Assembly (NCBI RefSeq): GCF_000425285.1
Contig: NZ_AUDD01000005.1
Coordinates: 1-64,000, forward strand
Length of the DNA stretch: 64,000 nucleotides
Origin: Acidipropionibacterium jensenii DSM 20535
GTDB lineage: Bacteria > Actinomycetota > Actinomycetes > Propionibacteriales > Propionibacteriaceae
Reading direction: 5' to 3'
The number at the start of each line of letters is the position of its first letter. Positions within the stretch are counted from its first letter, which is position 1. The notes beneath the pieces were generated by a model that was not told the origin of the DNA, did no database searches, and saw only the letters and a list, made by a program, of their open reading frames with translations. The translations under genes and the position numbers were made by a program. Below, one piece after another: positions 34,972 through 44,308 of the stretch.

Positions 34972-35796
34972 GTGAGAACTGCGTCTCAGACCCCGAGTCA
35001 CGAGCACTCGGACAGGTACACCCACGGCTACGAGCGGCCGGTGCTGGCCGCCCATGCCACCCGCACCGCACAGACCTCGGCCGGGTACCTGTTGCCGCAC
35101 CTGCGCCCCGGAATGAGTCTGCTCGACGTCGGCTGCGGCCCGGCATCCATCACCCTGGATCTGGCGCAGAGACTGCGCCCGGGCAGAGTCCTCGGGGTGG
35201 ACACCTCCGCTCAGGCCCTGGCCGCCGCCCGGGCCGAGGCGGCGCGCCGCGGGGACTCGACCACCTCCTTCGAGCAGGCCGACGCCTACTCGCTGCCCTG
35301 CGCCGACGGGTCCTTCGACGTCGTGCACGCCCACCAGGTGCTCCAGCACCTGGCCGACCCGGTGGCGGCCCTGCGCGAGATGGCGCGAGTGGCCGGCTCA
35401 CTGGTGGCGGTACGCGACGTGGAGTACCGGACCATGAGCTTCTTCCCGGATCTGCCGGGGCTCCAGATGTGGCTGGACACCTACCGCCAGATCGCCCGGG
35501 CCAATGATGCCGAGCCCGACGCCGGGCGGTACCTCAAGGCCTGGGCGCACGCCGCCGGGCTGGCCGATACGACCGTCACGGTCTCCGCGTGGTGCTACGC
35601 CGATCCGGACTCGGTGCACTGGTGGTCGCACTCCCAGGCCGAGCGGGTGCACGGCCAGGCCTTCACCAGCGAGGCCATCGAGGCCGGCCGGAGCGCCGCC
35701 GAGGTCGAGGAGATGGTCCAGGCCTGGATCGACTGGGGAGACAGCCCGGACGCCTACTTCACCATGACGCACACCGAGCTGCTCGCCAGGGTCTGA
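34972..35796 (+). CDS. SAM-dependent methyltransferase, class I
   Basis: 274 residues from GTG, divergent from glmS. The SAM-binding motif 'LLDVGCGPASITLDLA' is at about residues 45-60, the acidic end of strand 2 is 'VLGVDTSAQAL', and 'FDVVHAHQVLQHLADP' is motif II of the UbiE/COQ5 type. C-terminal 'AWIDWGDSPDAYFTMTHTELLAR' is typical of a widespread actinobacterial subgroup with unknown small-molecule substrates. There is no clear ribosome site, and a TATCGT box 9 bases before the GTG suggests a leaderless message. Confidence 0.8.
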   Translation: MRTASQTPSHEHSDRYTHGYERPVLAAHATRTAQTSAGYLLPHLRPGMSLLDVGCGPASITLDLAQRLRPGRVLGVDTSAQALAAARAEAARRGDSTTSFEQADAYSLPCADGSFDVVHAHQVLQHLADPVAALREMARVAGSLVAVRDVEYRTMSFFPDLPGLQMWLDTYRQIARANDAEPDAGRYLKAWAHAAGLADTTVTVSAWCYADPDSVHWWSHSQAERVHGQAFTSEAIEAGRSAAEVEEMVQAWIDWGDSPDAYFTMTHTELLARV

Positions 35797-35994
35797 TCCC
35801 GCGCCGCCTCGCCGGACCGGCCGTCGTCACTGCGACTGCGCGGCCGCCCCGGTGCACAGCCGGGGCCGGATTGGGTATCGTCTCGGTGTCACTGCACGAG
35901 TCGCACCGGCGGGGACGATCGGGACGACGCAGCGCATTCGGCCGCGCCCTCTCCTCCTCACCGCGGCCGGATCGACGACACACCCGAGGTACCC

Positions 35995-36978
35995 ATGGAT
36001 CTCACCCCGACACCGCCCGTCGACGACGACAACACCGAGGTCGGCCCCTTCATCGAACTCAGCCGCCGGGCCTTCGCCGACCTGGCGCAGCGGACCGACA
36101 TCCACATCGATGACGAGACACTGGTCGACATCCGCGGCCTCGGGGACCCCACCAGCCAGCGCGACGTGGTGGAGGTCTACCGGCCCCTCACCCAGTTGAT
36201 CCACCTGTACTGCATGCACACCGGTGCCCTCTTCGAGGCCTCCAACGCCTTCCTGAGACTGGACCACCACGAGATGACGCGCACCCCCTTCGTCATCGGG
36301 ATCGCCGGCAGCCCGGCGGTCGGCAAGTCCACCGTCGCCAGACTGCTCAAGGAGCTGCTGGCCCGCTCCCCGCGCCGGCCCAAGGTCGATCTCATCACCA
36401 CCGACGGATTCCTGTACCCCAACGAGAAGCTCACCGAGCTGGGACTGTTCGACCGCAAGGGGTTCCCGGAGTCCTACGACCGCAAGGCGCTGCTCAAGTT
36501 CGTGGTGGACGTGAAGTCGGGGATGCCCGAGGTGCGCGCCCCGATGTACTCCCACATCAACTACGACATCCTCCCCCACGAGCAGATCGTCGTCCGTCAC
36601 CCCGACATCCTCATCGTCGAGGGTCTCAACGTGCTCCAGCCGCCGCGGTCGCGCACCAACGGCACGATGGGCCTGGCGCTCAGCGACTTCTTCGACTTCT
36701 CGATCTATGTCGACGCCGACGAGTCCGACATCATCGACTGGTACACCAGCCGCTTCCTGGCGCTGCGCGAGACGGCCTTCACCGATCCCCAGTCCTACTT
36801 CACGGCATTCGCCGATCTCAGCGACCAGCAGGCCGTCCAGGTGGCCCTGGAGATCTGGAAGAAGGTCAACAGCCCGAACCTGCGACACAATGTGCTGCCG
36901 ACCCGCGGCAGGGCCACCGTGATCCTGCGCAAGGGCCGCGACCACGAGGTGCGCAGCGTCTGGATCCGCAAGGTCTGA
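35995..36978 (+). CDS. coaA: Type I pantothenate kinase
   Basis: 327 residues. Phosphorylates pantothenate, the first and controlling step of CoA synthesis. P-loop 'GSPAVGKST' at residues 105-113, 'ITTDGFLYPNEKL' and 'KGFPESYD' for substrate binding, and 'SDFFDFSIYVDA' near the end. This is the CoA-inhibited CoaA type, not CoaX. The 200-bp gap before it holds no gene. A GGTATCG stretch near 35875 could be its promoter. Confidence 0.96.
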   Translation: MDLTPTPPVDDDNTEVGPFIELSRRAFADLAQRTDIHIDDETLVDIRGLGDPTSQRDVVEVYRPLTQLIHLYCMHTGALFEASNAFLRLDHHEMTRTPFVIGIAGSPAVGKSTVARLLKELLARSPRRPKVDLITTDGFLYPNEKLTELGLFDRKGFPESYDRKALLKFVVDVKSGMPEVRAPMYSHINYDILPHEQIVVRHPDILIVEGLNVLQPPRSRTNGTMGLALSDFFDFSIYVDADESDIIDWYTSRFLALRETAFTDPQSYFTAFADLSDQQAVQVALEIWKKVNSPNLRHNVLPTRGRATVILRKGRDHEVRSVWIRKV

Positions 36979-36991
36979 GGCCCCGGGAGCC

Positions 36992-37816
36992 TCAGAACGG
37001 GAGGACGGTCGGCGCCAGCACCGGGACCTCGGGCAGTCTGCGCGAGATCGTCGCACTCGCCCGGTCGTCGACCGGCCCGACCAGCAGATGACGGTGGTCG
37101 GGAGCGGCCACCAGAATCTGCCCGGTCGTCCCCGGTGCGAACCGGGTGGCGAGCTCGGCGGGCAGCAGCGCCCAGGAGGCGGTCAGCCAGGAGGGGGAGG
37201 ACACCTCCACGACGCCATCGGCGATCTGCGCGACCTCGGCGGGAGTCGCCGCCAGATCGGCGGTCAGGTTCGCCCGTCCGGCCGCGAAGGCGGCATCCAG
37301 GTCGACGACCTGAGAGAGGGCCGCGTCATTGAGCAGGTCCAGTGACTCCTCGCCGTCCCAGGCCAGGGCCACCACGACGTCGGTTTTCCCGGCCCCTCCC
37401 TCATCGGCCATGCCGGACCCTGTGCGGCCGCCGTCGGGGACCACCGAGGACAGTGCCCGGGCGCGGCGGAAGGAGCGGCCCATCCGTTCCCGGTCGGGCA
37501 GCAGCCGCCACACGACGTGCCGGCCGATCGTGGCGTCCGACAGCTGGCGTGCGCCGTCGGCCAGCGCGCGAACCATCCGCTTGACGACCTCGTCGACCAG
37601 GAAGGGCCAGCTCCGCGGGTCCTGATCGGCGCACTCGCGAGCCACCGGCTCCAGGGTGAACTCCCCCAGCGTGGACTCGACCCGCGCGCCGTCCACGGTC
37701 GCGCTGATCCCGAGAGCCTGAAGGGACTGCCGGGCCAGGGCGCGGATCCGGTCGGCGGAGGCGGCGTCCAGCTCGGGAAGGTCGGGGTCGGGACGCCGGC
37801 GTCTGAACAGGGCCAT
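36992..37816 (-). CDS. Hypothetical cytoplasmic protein
   Basis: 274 residues, no signal peptide or membrane helix. Starts with a basic 'FRRRRPDP', then helical 'ADRIRALARQSLQALG', 'FLVDEVVKRMVRALADG' and 'VVWRLLPDRERM'. The C-terminal half is alternating alpha/beta ('ILVAAPDHRHLLVGPVDD'). No catalytic motif recognised. It is transcribed toward coaA and lies before glmM on the same strand (95 bp). Conserved-looking codon use supports a real gene. I do not assign a function. Confidence 0.65.
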   Translation of the reverse strand: MALFRRRRPDPDLPELDAASADRIRALARQSLQALGISATVDGARVESTLGEFTLEPVARECADQDPRSWPFLVDEVVKRMVRALADGARQLSDATIGRHVVWRLLPDRERMGRSFRRARALSSVVPDGGRTGSGMADEGGAGKTDVVVALAWDGEESLDLLNDAALSQVVDLDAAFAAGRANLTADLAATPAEVAQIADGVVEVSSPSWLTASWALLPAELATRFAPGTTGQILVAAPDHRHLLVGPVDDRASATISRRLPEVPVLAPTVLPF

Positions 37817-37911
37817 CAGACGACCCTGTCAGACCGCGTGAGCCTGAAGACGGCCCCCCGAACGGGAGGCCGCACGCGGAGTCACCGCCCGCAGAGTCAC
37901 CGCCCGCAGAG

Positions 37912-39264
37912 TCACTTGGCGAGCCGCTGCTTCACGGTCGCCGCCAGAGACTTGCAGATCTTGTCGGCCTGCTCCTGGGTGGCGGCCTCGACCATCACGC
38001 GGACCAGCGGCTCGGTGCCCGAGGGGCGCAGCACCACGCGACCGGTCTCACCGAGCTCGTGGTTGGCGTCGGAGACGGCGCGGCTCACCTCGGGATCCAT
38101 CCCGGCGCGCAGCTTGTCGACCCCGCTGACGTTGATGAGGGCCTGCGGCAGCCGGGTCATCGCGCTGGCCAGTTCCTTGAGGGACTTGCCGGTGCGGGCC
38201 ACCCTGGCGGCCAGGTGCAGGCCGGTGAGGACGCCGTCACCGGTGGTGGCGAACTCGCTCATGATGACGTGACCGGACTGCTCCCCGCCCAGCGAGAACC
38301 CGTTGGCGTTCATCGACTCCAGCACGTACCGGTCCCCGACCTTGGTGCGGTCGACGTGGATGTCGTGCTCCTTCATCGCCAGGGTGAGGCCCAGGTTGCT
38401 CATGATCGTGGCGACCACGGTGTTGGAGGCCAGCCGGTGGTCCTCCTGGAGCCCCAGGGCCAGGATCGCCAGGATGTGGTCCCCGTCGATCAGGTTGCCC
38501 TCGTTGTCGACCGCCAGGCAGCGGTCGGCGTCACCGTCGAAGGCCAGACCCAGATCGGCGCCGACCTCGACCACCTTGGCCTGCAGCTTCTCCGGGTGGG
38601 TCGAGCCGCAGCCGTCATTGATGTTGATGCCGTCGGGAGAGGCATGGATCGCGGTGACCTCGGCGCCCTGGGCGGCGAAGGCGGTCGGGCCGGTCTTGTA
38701 GGAGGCGCCGTTGGCGCAGTCCAGCACGATCTTCAGCCCTGCCAGGGTGTTGTCCTGACGGAGGCTGGACACCAGGTGGTTGATGTAGGTGTTCACCGCA
38801 TCGCCCGAGTAGCGGATCCGCCCCACCTGCTCGCCGATCGGACGGCTCCAGGGCTCCTTCATCCGGGCCTCGATGGCGTCCTCCAGCTCATCGGCGAGCT
38901 TGACGCCGCCGCGCTGGAAGAACTTGATGCCGTTGTCGGGCATCGGGTTGTGGGAGGCCGACAGCATCACGCCGAGATCGGTGCGGAACTCGCCGACCAG
39001 ATAGGCCGCGGCCGGGGTGGGGATGACGCCCACCCGCATCACGTCGACGCCCGCGCTGGCCAGACCGGCGCACACCGCGGCCTCGAGAAACTCTCCCGAG
39101 GCACGGGGGTCGCGGGCCACCAGCGCAGTGGGCTGGCGGTGCCCGAAGGCGCCCGCCTCCCCCAGCACATGGGCCGCCGCCACAGACAGGTCGAGGGCCA
39201 ACTCGGCGGTGAGGTCCTTGTTCGCCACACCGCGCACACCATCAGTTCCGAAAAGTCTTGCCAC
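37912..39264 (-). CDS. glmM: Phosphoglucosamine mutase
   Basis: 450 residues from GTG, giving '[14 protein letters not shown]'. Converts glucosamine-6-phosphate to glucosamine-1-phosphate. The active-site serine S104 is in 'SASHNP', metal-binding 'DGDADR' in '[14 protein letters not shown]', the sugar loop is 'GGEQSGHV', and the phosphate loop '[15 protein letters not shown]' is near the C-terminus. It follows the rplM-rpsI operon on the same strand but is separated by a strong terminator, so it needs its own promoter. Confidence 0.97.
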   Translation of the reverse strand: MARLFGTDGVRGVANKDLTAELALDLSVAAAHVLGEAGAFGHRQPTALVARDPRASGEFLEAAVCAGLASAGVDVMRVGVIPTPAAAYLVGEFRTDLGVMLSASHNPMPDNGIKFFQRGGVKLADELEDAIEARMKEPWSRPIGEQVGRIRYSGDAVNTYINHLVSSLRQDNTLAGLKIVLDCANGASYKTGPTAFAAQGAEVTAIHASPDGININDGCGSTHPEKLQAKVVEVGADLGLAFDGDADRCLAVDNEGNLIDGDHILAILALGLQEDHRLASNTVVATIMSNLGLTLAMKEHDIHVDRTKVGDRYVLESMNANGFSLGGEQSGHVIMSEFATTGDGVLTGLHLAARVARTGKSLKELASAMTRLPQALINVSGVDKLRAGMDPEVSRAVSDANHELGETGRVVLRPSGTEPLVRVMVEAATQEQADKICKSLAATVKQRLAK

Positions 39265-39376
39265 GGGAGAACACTCTATGTCATGAGCACCGGAAATGAG
39301 CGTTCCGGTGACATCCGACACCCCGCGGGATCCGCCCGGACCGCTGCCGGGCGGGTCCGACAACGGGCGATGACGC

Positions 39377-39412
39377 CACTGGGGCGGCCTCCCGAGGGAG
39401 ACCGCCCCAGTG
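39377..39412 (-). terminator. Terminator of the rplM-rpsI operon
   Basis: cactggggcgg / ccgccccagtg stem enclosing a second small stem (cctccc/gggag), 62 bp after the rpsI stop on the minus strand. Confidence 0.75.
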
Positions 39413-39474
39413 ATCTGGAGCAGCAGGGCCGCCGACCCCGGCCGAGCCGGGTCGACGTCTGCTGTCCTGCCGGA

Positions 39475-39999
39475 TCAGCGCTTGCTGTACTGAGGAGCCT
39501 TGCGGGCCTTCTTGAGGCCGGCCTTCTTACGCTCCTTGATTCGGGCGTCGCGGGTCAGCATGCCGGCCTTCTTGAGGGCGGCACGGGAGGCCTCGGCGTC
39601 CACGGCGTTGAGCGCGCGGGCGATCCCCAGGCGCAGCGCGCCGGCCTGGCCGGTCACCCCGCCACCGGTGATCCGCACGACGACGTCGTAGGAGCCCTCG
39701 ACACCGGCGGTGGTGAAGGGGTCGGTGACGATCTGCTGGTGCACCTTGTTGGGGAAGTACTCCTCAAGGGTGCGGCCGTTGATCTTCCACTGGCCCGACC
39801 CCGGGAAGATCCGGACGCGGGCGATGGCCTCCTTGCGGCGGCCGGTGGCCTGTCCGGGGGCGACGACGGCGGGGCGGACGGCCTCGCCGGCGGCGACGGC
39901 CGGATTGGAGTCGGTACGGAAGGCGATCTCGCGGTCGCCCTCGGTGAACGGAGTGACCTCGGACTCGAGGTTCTCTTCGTGATGTGCGGTTTCAGTCAC
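39475..39999 (-). CDS. rpsI: 30S ribosomal protein S9 (uS9)
   Basis: 174 residues. Core from about residue 45 ('[17 protein letters not shown]') to the C-terminal '[12 protein letters not shown]' tail that reaches the P-site tRNA. The first 45 residues are an acidic, disordered extension ('[17 protein letters not shown]'), common in actinobacterial S9 and absent in E. coli. Partner of L13 in a two-gene operon, 22 bp downstream of rplM. Confidence 0.97.
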   Translation of the reverse strand: MTETAHHEENLESEVTPFTEGDREIAFRTDSNPAVAAGEAVRPAVVAPGQATGRRKEAIARVRIFPGSGQWKINGRTLEEYFPNKVHQQIVTDPFTTAGVEGSYDVVVRITGGGVTGQAGALRLGIARALNAVDAEASRAALKKAGMLTRDARIKERKKAGLKKARKAPQYSKR

Positions 40000-40021
40000 T
40001 GTCAGAATCCTTGGCTAACGA

Positions 40022-40474
40022 TCACTGGGCGATCTGGGCGATCTTGGTGATCTTGTACGGCTGCGGCTTCTGCGCAGCATGAGGGTGCTCCGGTCCTGCG
40101 TAGACCTTGAGCTTGTTCATCTGCTGACGCGAGAGCTTGTTCTTCGGCATCATTCCCCACACGGCGCGCTCGACGGCGCGACGCGGGTTGGTGGCAAGCA
40201 GCTCGCCGATGGTGGTGGTGCGCAGGCCACCCGGGCGACCGGAGTGGTCGTGACGCAGCTCGGTGGTCGCCTTCTTGCCGGTGATGGCGATCTTGGACGC
40301 GTTGACCACGACGACGAAGTCGCCGGTGTCGATGTGGGGGGCGTACTGCGGCTTGTGCTTTCCGCGCAGCAGGGTCGCGGTGGTGGTCGCCAGACGACCC
40401 AGGACGATGTCCTCGGCGTCAATGACGTACCAGTTCCGCGTGACCTCGCCGGCCTTGGGGCTGTAGGTGGTCAC
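40022..40474 (-). CDS. rplM: 50S ribosomal protein L13 (uL13)
   Basis: 150 residues, usual length. '[25 protein letters not shown]' at the start, '[14 protein letters not shown]', and the '[25 protein letters not shown]' signature. Early 50S assembly protein. First gene of the rplM-rpsI operon. A 5' leader with a hairpin lies immediately before it. Confidence 0.97.
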   Translation of the reverse strand: MTTYSPKAGEVTRNWYVIDAEDIVLGRLATTTATLLRGKHKPQYAPHIDTGDFVVVVNASKIAITGKKATTELRHDHSGRPGGLRTTTIGELLATNPRRAVERAVWGMMPKNKLSRQQMNKLKVYAGPEHPHAAQKPQPYKITKIAQIAQ

Positions 40475-40494
40475 AGGTACCTTCTCGACTCAGT

Positions 40495-40513
40495 CCCCCG
40501 AACAGCTCGGGGG
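40495..40513 (-). promoter_or_regulatory. Hairpin in the rplM leader
   Basis: cccccga-acagc-tcggggg, 20 bases upstream of the rplM start. The 40475-40776 gap otherwise holds no gene. A TATGGT box (minus strand, about 40711) could be the promoter, giving a leader of over 200 nt. Autogenous control by L13 is possible but not shown. Confidence 0.4.
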
Positions 40514-40776
40514 ATCTCAAACTCGCTACCCACGCCCGGATGGCGCAGGCATCTTGTGCAAAAGTGACTCCCGGGCCTGGCCTCCTCGACGGCGTCGGAC
40601 GTGGACGCCGGAGATCCGGCCACCGCATCGCGACATCGACGTGTCGGACAGCGAAGGAGCCGCGGCGGCTCACTTCCGTTTGCTCGAGGGCAACAGAGGC
40701 ACCATACACCGGCCCATCGCCCGATGACCAACCGGACATGGAGGGTCCGGGGCCCGACGGGTTACCATCGGCGACC

Positions 40777-41634
40777 GTGACCGATCAGCCCACACCCTCC
40801 CACCGACCGGGACCCGCCGATGCGACGCCCGGACCTGCGGCCGACCGTTCGGCCGGCGCCCACCGCAGCGGCGACCGGTTCCGTCGCGGGGTGGTCTCCT
40901 TCGTGCGCCGCTCCCCCCGGATGAACACCTCCCAGGAGCACGCGATGGCCCGGCTCTCCGACCGCTACCTGGTCGAGGTGCCCCACGACACCACGACCAC
41001 CTCGGTGGCACCCGGATCCCATCTCGACCTGACGGCGATCTTCGGACGCCGGGCACCGTTGACGGTGGAGATCGGCTCGGGATCGGGGGATGTACTGGCG
41101 TCGGTGGCCCCCGCCCATCCCGACCGCGATTTCATCGGCTTCGAGGTCTACCTGCCGTCGGTGGCCTCCTCCCTCACCAACCTCGAGAGGGCCGGGGCCG
41201 ACAACGTCCGGATCATCGTCGCCGATGCCGCCGCCGGCCTCGAGCACCTCATCGGTCCTTCTGAACTGGACGAGTTGTGGACCTTCTTCGCCGATCCCTG
41301 GCACAAGAAGCGCCACCACAAGCGCCGGATCGTCAATCCCGACATGGCCCGGCTCGCCGCCTCCCGGCTGCGCCCGGGAGCGGTCTGGAGACTGGCCACC
41401 GACTGGGACGACTACGCCTGGTGGATGCTCGACGTGCTGGCCGCCGAGCCGGGGCTGGAACCGGTCGACGCCGGCCTCGACGGATTCTCCCCCCGGTGGT
41501 CCGAGCGTCCGATCACCCGCTACGAGCGCAAGGGCAGGACCGCCGGCCGGGCGGTTCGCGATCTCACCTGGCGCAGCCTCGGCGCCTCGGCGCAGGACTC
41601 CCGGCAGACTCCCGGGGAAGCCGTGCACCGATGA
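40777..41634 (+). CDS. trmB: tRNA (guanine-N7)-methyltransferase
   Basis: 285 residues from GTG. A leaderless start is likely, since a TACCAT box is 8 bases before it and there is no ribosome site. Methylates G46 of tRNA. SAM motif 'VEIGSGSGDVLASVA', 'FIGFEVYLPSVASSL', the substrate motif 'FFADPWHKKRHHKRRIV' and 'RYERKG' are typical TrmB. About 40 disordered residues precede the core. The stop overlaps the truA start by 4 bp. Confidence 0.95.
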   Translation: MTDQPTPSHRPGPADATPGPAADRSAGAHRSGDRFRRGVVSFVRRSPRMNTSQEHAMARLSDRYLVEVPHDTTTTSVAPGSHLDLTAIFGRRAPLTVEIGSGSGDVLASVAPAHPDRDFIGFEVYLPSVASSLTNLERAGADNVRIIVADAAAGLEHLIGPSELDELWTFFADPWHKKRHHKRRIVNPDMARLAASRLRPGAVWRLATDWDDYAWWMLDVLAAEPGLEPVDAGLDGFSPRWSERPITRYERKGRTAGRAVRDLTWRSLGASAQDSRQTPGEAVHR

Positions 41635-42554
41635 CCGGTCCCCACACCCGCGGCCGGACCCGCCGGTGGCGCCTGGACCTCGGCTATGACGGGACCGACT
41701 TCTCCGGGTGGGCCCGCCAGCCCGACCGGCGCACCGTCCAGGGAGAGCTGGAGAGCTGGCTCCCCCGGGTGCTGAGGAGCCCCGACCCGATCCCGCTCAC
41801 CGTGGCGGGACGCACCGACGCCGGGGTCCATGCCCGCGGGCAGGTCGCCCACATCGACCTGCCGGCCGACCTCGATCCGAGGCCCGACCTGGTGCGCCGA
41901 CTCTCCCGGGTGCTGGATCCCGACATTGTGGTGCACCGGGTCACCCCGGTGCCCGACTCCTTCGACGCCCGCTTCTCGGCCCTGTGGCGCCGCTACGTCT
42001 ACCGGCTGTGGGACGCCGACTCCGATCCCGACCCGCTGGCCCGCCGGCAGGTGGTCGCGGTCCGTGAGCACCTGGACCTCGACCGTCTCAACACCGCCGG
42101 CAGCTCCCTGCTGGGGCTGCGCGACTTCGCCCCCTTCTGCAAGCGCCGCGAGGGCGCCACCACGATCCGCACCCTCACCGACTGCCGGGCCCGACGTCTC
42201 GACGACGACTGCGCGACGATCTGCCTGACGGTCCGCGCCGACGCCTTCTGCCACTCGATGGTCCGCTCCCTGGTCGGGGCGCTCACCGCGGTGGCCTCCG
42301 GGCGCAGGGATCAGGACTGGCTCGACGAGGTCGCCGCTGCCACCGGCCGGGCCTCCAGCGTCCTCGTGATGCCCGCCGCCGGCCTCACCCTCGAGGAGGT
42401 CGGCTACCCGCCGGCCGATCAGCTCGCGGCACGCGCCCGCCAGGCCAGGGCGGTGCGGGTCGCCCCTCCCGAGGGCTCTGGCAGCATGGATCCCGCCGGA
42501 CCCCACCCCGACCCCCGGGGCGCCGGCGACTGCGGTTGTGACCAGGAGGGCTGA
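41631..42554 (+). CDS. truA: tRNA pseudouridine(38-40) synthase
   Basis: 307 residues. The ATG overlapping the trmB TGA is chosen, as longer frames intrude into trmB. Catalytic aspartate in 'GRTDAGVHARGQVAH', with 'YDGTDFSGWARQP' at the start, 'RYVYRLWD', and 'FCHSMVRSLVGALTAV' of the C-terminal half. Makes pseudouridine in the anticodon arm. About 35 extra residues at the end run into the next gene by one base. Part of a trmB-truA-methyltransferase operon. Confidence 0.95.
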   Translation: MTGPHTRGRTRRWRLDLGYDGTDFSGWARQPDRRTVQGELESWLPRVLRSPDPIPLTVAGRTDAGVHARGQVAHIDLPADLDPRPDLVRRLSRVLDPDIVVHRVTPVPDSFDARFSALWRRYVYRLWDADSDPDPLARRQVVAVREHLDLDRLNTAGSSLLGLRDFAPFCKRREGATTIRTLTDCRARRLDDDCATICLTVRADAFCHSMVRSLVGALTAVASGRRDQDWLDEVAAATGRASSVLVMPAAGLTLEEVGYPPADQLAARARQARAVRVAPPEGSGSMDPAGPHPDPRGAGDCGCDQEG

Positions 42555-43144
42555 TGAGCCACTACTTCGAGACGCCGACCGGCCCGGTCTCCACCCGCCG
42601 CATCACCGTGCGGATCTGGGGCCGCGAGCACACCTTCACCACCGCCGGCGGGGTGTTCTCCGGGTCGCGGCTGGACCTGGGCACCTCGGTGCTGTTCCGC
42701 TCGGTCCCTGCGCCCTCCGGCCCCGGCACCTTCCTGGACCTGGGCTGCGGCTACGGCCCGATCAGCTGCGCCCTGGCCCTGGCCTGCCCCGACTCGCGGG
42801 TCGTCGGGGTCGACGTCAACGATCTGGCCGTCGACCTCACCGCCCGCAACGCCCTGGATCTGGGGGTGGCCGATCGGGTCCGGGCCTGTCGTCCCGAGCA
42901 GGTTCCCGCCGACCTCAGGTTCGACGAGATCTGGTCGAACCCGCCGATCCGGGTCGGCAAGGAGATCCTCCACGAGATGCTCCTGCACTGGCTGGACCGG
43001 CTCGGCCCGGACGGCGTCGCCCATCTGGTGGTGGGCAGGAACCTGGGGGCGGACTCACTGGCCCGATGGCTGGAGGCCAACCACTGGCAGGTCGCCAGGG
43101 TCGCCTCGGCCAAGGGCTACCGGGTCCTCGACGTCACCCGCTGA
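42554..43144 (+). CDS. RsmC/RsmD-like class I methyltransferase
   Basis: 196 residues. 'FLDLGCGYGPISCALAL' SAM motif, 'VVGVDVNDLAVDL', and the amino-methyltransferase signature 'NPPIRVGK', matching the RsmC-type N2-guanine methyltransferases of 16S rRNA (methyltransferase-small family). The single-domain form is usual outside proteobacteria. Third gene of an RNA-modification operon (1-bp overlap with truA), which supports an rRNA or tRNA target. Exact target unproven. Confidence 0.82.
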   Translation: MSHYFETPTGPVSTRRITVRIWGREHTFTTAGGVFSGSRLDLGTSVLFRSVPAPSGPGTFLDLGCGYGPISCALALACPDSRVVGVDVNDLAVDLTARNALDLGVADRVRACRPEQVPADLRFDEIWSNPPIRVGKEILHEMLLHWLDRLGPDGVAHLVVGRNLGADSLARWLEANHWQVARVASAKGYRVLDVTR

Positions 43145-43284
43145 GCCGAACCTCCCACCCGAGCTGGATCCGGGGCGCAGCGACGAGCCCGTCGACAGAT
43201 TCCCCTCGGGCGCACCGCGGCGGGCCCGGAAGCCTTGAGAGGACCCGGGGCCGACATCGACACTTCCGCCGGGGCCGGTCACAG

Positions 43285-43425
43285 GCCTAGGATGCTGCTC
43301 GTTCCCGAGGGAGGAATCCGGTGCGAATCCGGAGCTGACCCGCAACCGTGACGCCCAGTCGGGCGGAGCCGGAGTGTCCCCCGTCGGCCACCGCGTGACA
43401 GGCGTCGACAGACGTCATCATCGCC
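43285..43425 (+). promoter_or_regulatory. Cobalamin riboswitch
   Basis: Contains the class-defining core 'ggaatccggtgcgaatccgg' followed by 'agctgacccgcaaccgtga', then 'ggagccggagtg' and 'ggccacc' regions. It precedes a transcobalamin-like protein and ECF transporter operon, which fits repression by adenosylcobalamin. The 5' edge ('atgctgctcg') and 3' edge are approximate. Between its core and the first start codon lie about 165 nt that probably hold the expression platform. No separate gene seen in 43145-43590. Confidence 0.88.
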
Positions 43426-43590
43426 GCGGCCGTGGAACAAGACCCGTCGGGGCCCCGCCGCAGATCGGACATCCGGTCGACGGTCCGGTCACCGAGTTCC
43501 GTCGAGGTCGCGGATGGGTCCGTGAGGTGCCCGGACCCTGCGTCCACGACACGAGACGGACCGTTCACGGCCCATCACGAAAGGCATCTC

Positions 43591-44304
43591 GTGACATATT
43601 CCCGTACCGTCCGGACCCCTCAGGGACACCGGACCGGTCATCGTCTGCTCGCCGCCCTGGTGGCGCTGCTCGCCGGTCTGGGGATCCTGGGGATCGCCCC
43701 GGCCGCCCTCGCCGCCCCCGTTCCGCAGGGTTCGCCGGCCCGGGCGCTGCCCGCCGCCACCCCCCAGGACTGCCAGTCCGCCGGGAAGGTGTGGGTCTAC
43801 GTCACCTACTCCGACGGCTCGGTGCTGGCCAACCGGTGCGTCTCCGAGCACGCCACCGGTGAGGCCGCGCTCAAGGCCGCCGGGGTGGCGGTCAACAAGG
43901 ACTCCAAGGGGCTCATCTGCGCGCTGAACGAGCACCCCAGCCCCTGCCCCACCAGCTTCAACGGTCAGTACTGGAACTACTACTCCTCCACCGACGGCAA
44001 GAAGTTCAGCTACTACCAGACCGCCGCGAACGCCTCCAAGCCGAAGCCGGGGTCCATCGAGGCCTGGTGCTACAACAAGAAGACCGAGAAGTCCTGCACC
44101 CCGCCCACCCTGTCGCTGACCGCTGATGTGCCCGAGGCCTCCGCCGCCGGCACCCCGGCCGCCGGGAACAGCGCCGCCGCCAGCCCCGCACCGGCCTCCT
44201 CGTCGAGCGCCAGGACCGGAACCGTGTGGGGGATCGTGGCCGTCGTCGCGATCATCGTCATCGGTGCGGTCGCCTTCGTCGTGGTCCGTCGCCGCAGGCA
44301 CTGA
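43591..44304 (+). CDS. Membrane-anchored transcobalamin-like (DUF4430-type) surface protein
   Basis: 237 residues from GTG with AAAGG upstream, start chosen so that the signal peptide is N-terminal ('RLLAALVALLAGLGILGIAPAAL', cleavage near 'ALA-AP'). The mature part has a beta domain with four cysteines ('DCQSAGKVWVYVTYSDGSVL', 'CALNEHPSPCPTSFNGQYW', 'YYSSTDGKKFSYYQ'), reminiscent of the C-terminal cobalamin-capping domain of transcobalamin. An Ala/Ser/Pro stalk and one membrane helix with 'VRRRRH' at the end follow. First gene after the riboswitch, so probably captures cobalamin for the ECF transporter. Binding is inferred. Confidence 0.7.
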   Translation: MTYSRTVRTPQGHRTGHRLLAALVALLAGLGILGIAPAALAAPVPQGSPARALPAATPQDCQSAGKVWVYVTYSDGSVLANRCVSEHATGEAALKAAGVAVNKDSKGLICALNEHPSPCPTSFNGQYWNYYSSTDGKKFSYYQTAANASKPKPGSIEAWCYNKKTEKSCTPPTLSLTADVPEASAAGTPAAGNSAAASPAPASSSSARTGTVWGIVAVVAIIVIGAVAFVVVRRRRH

Positions 44305-44308
44305 CCCG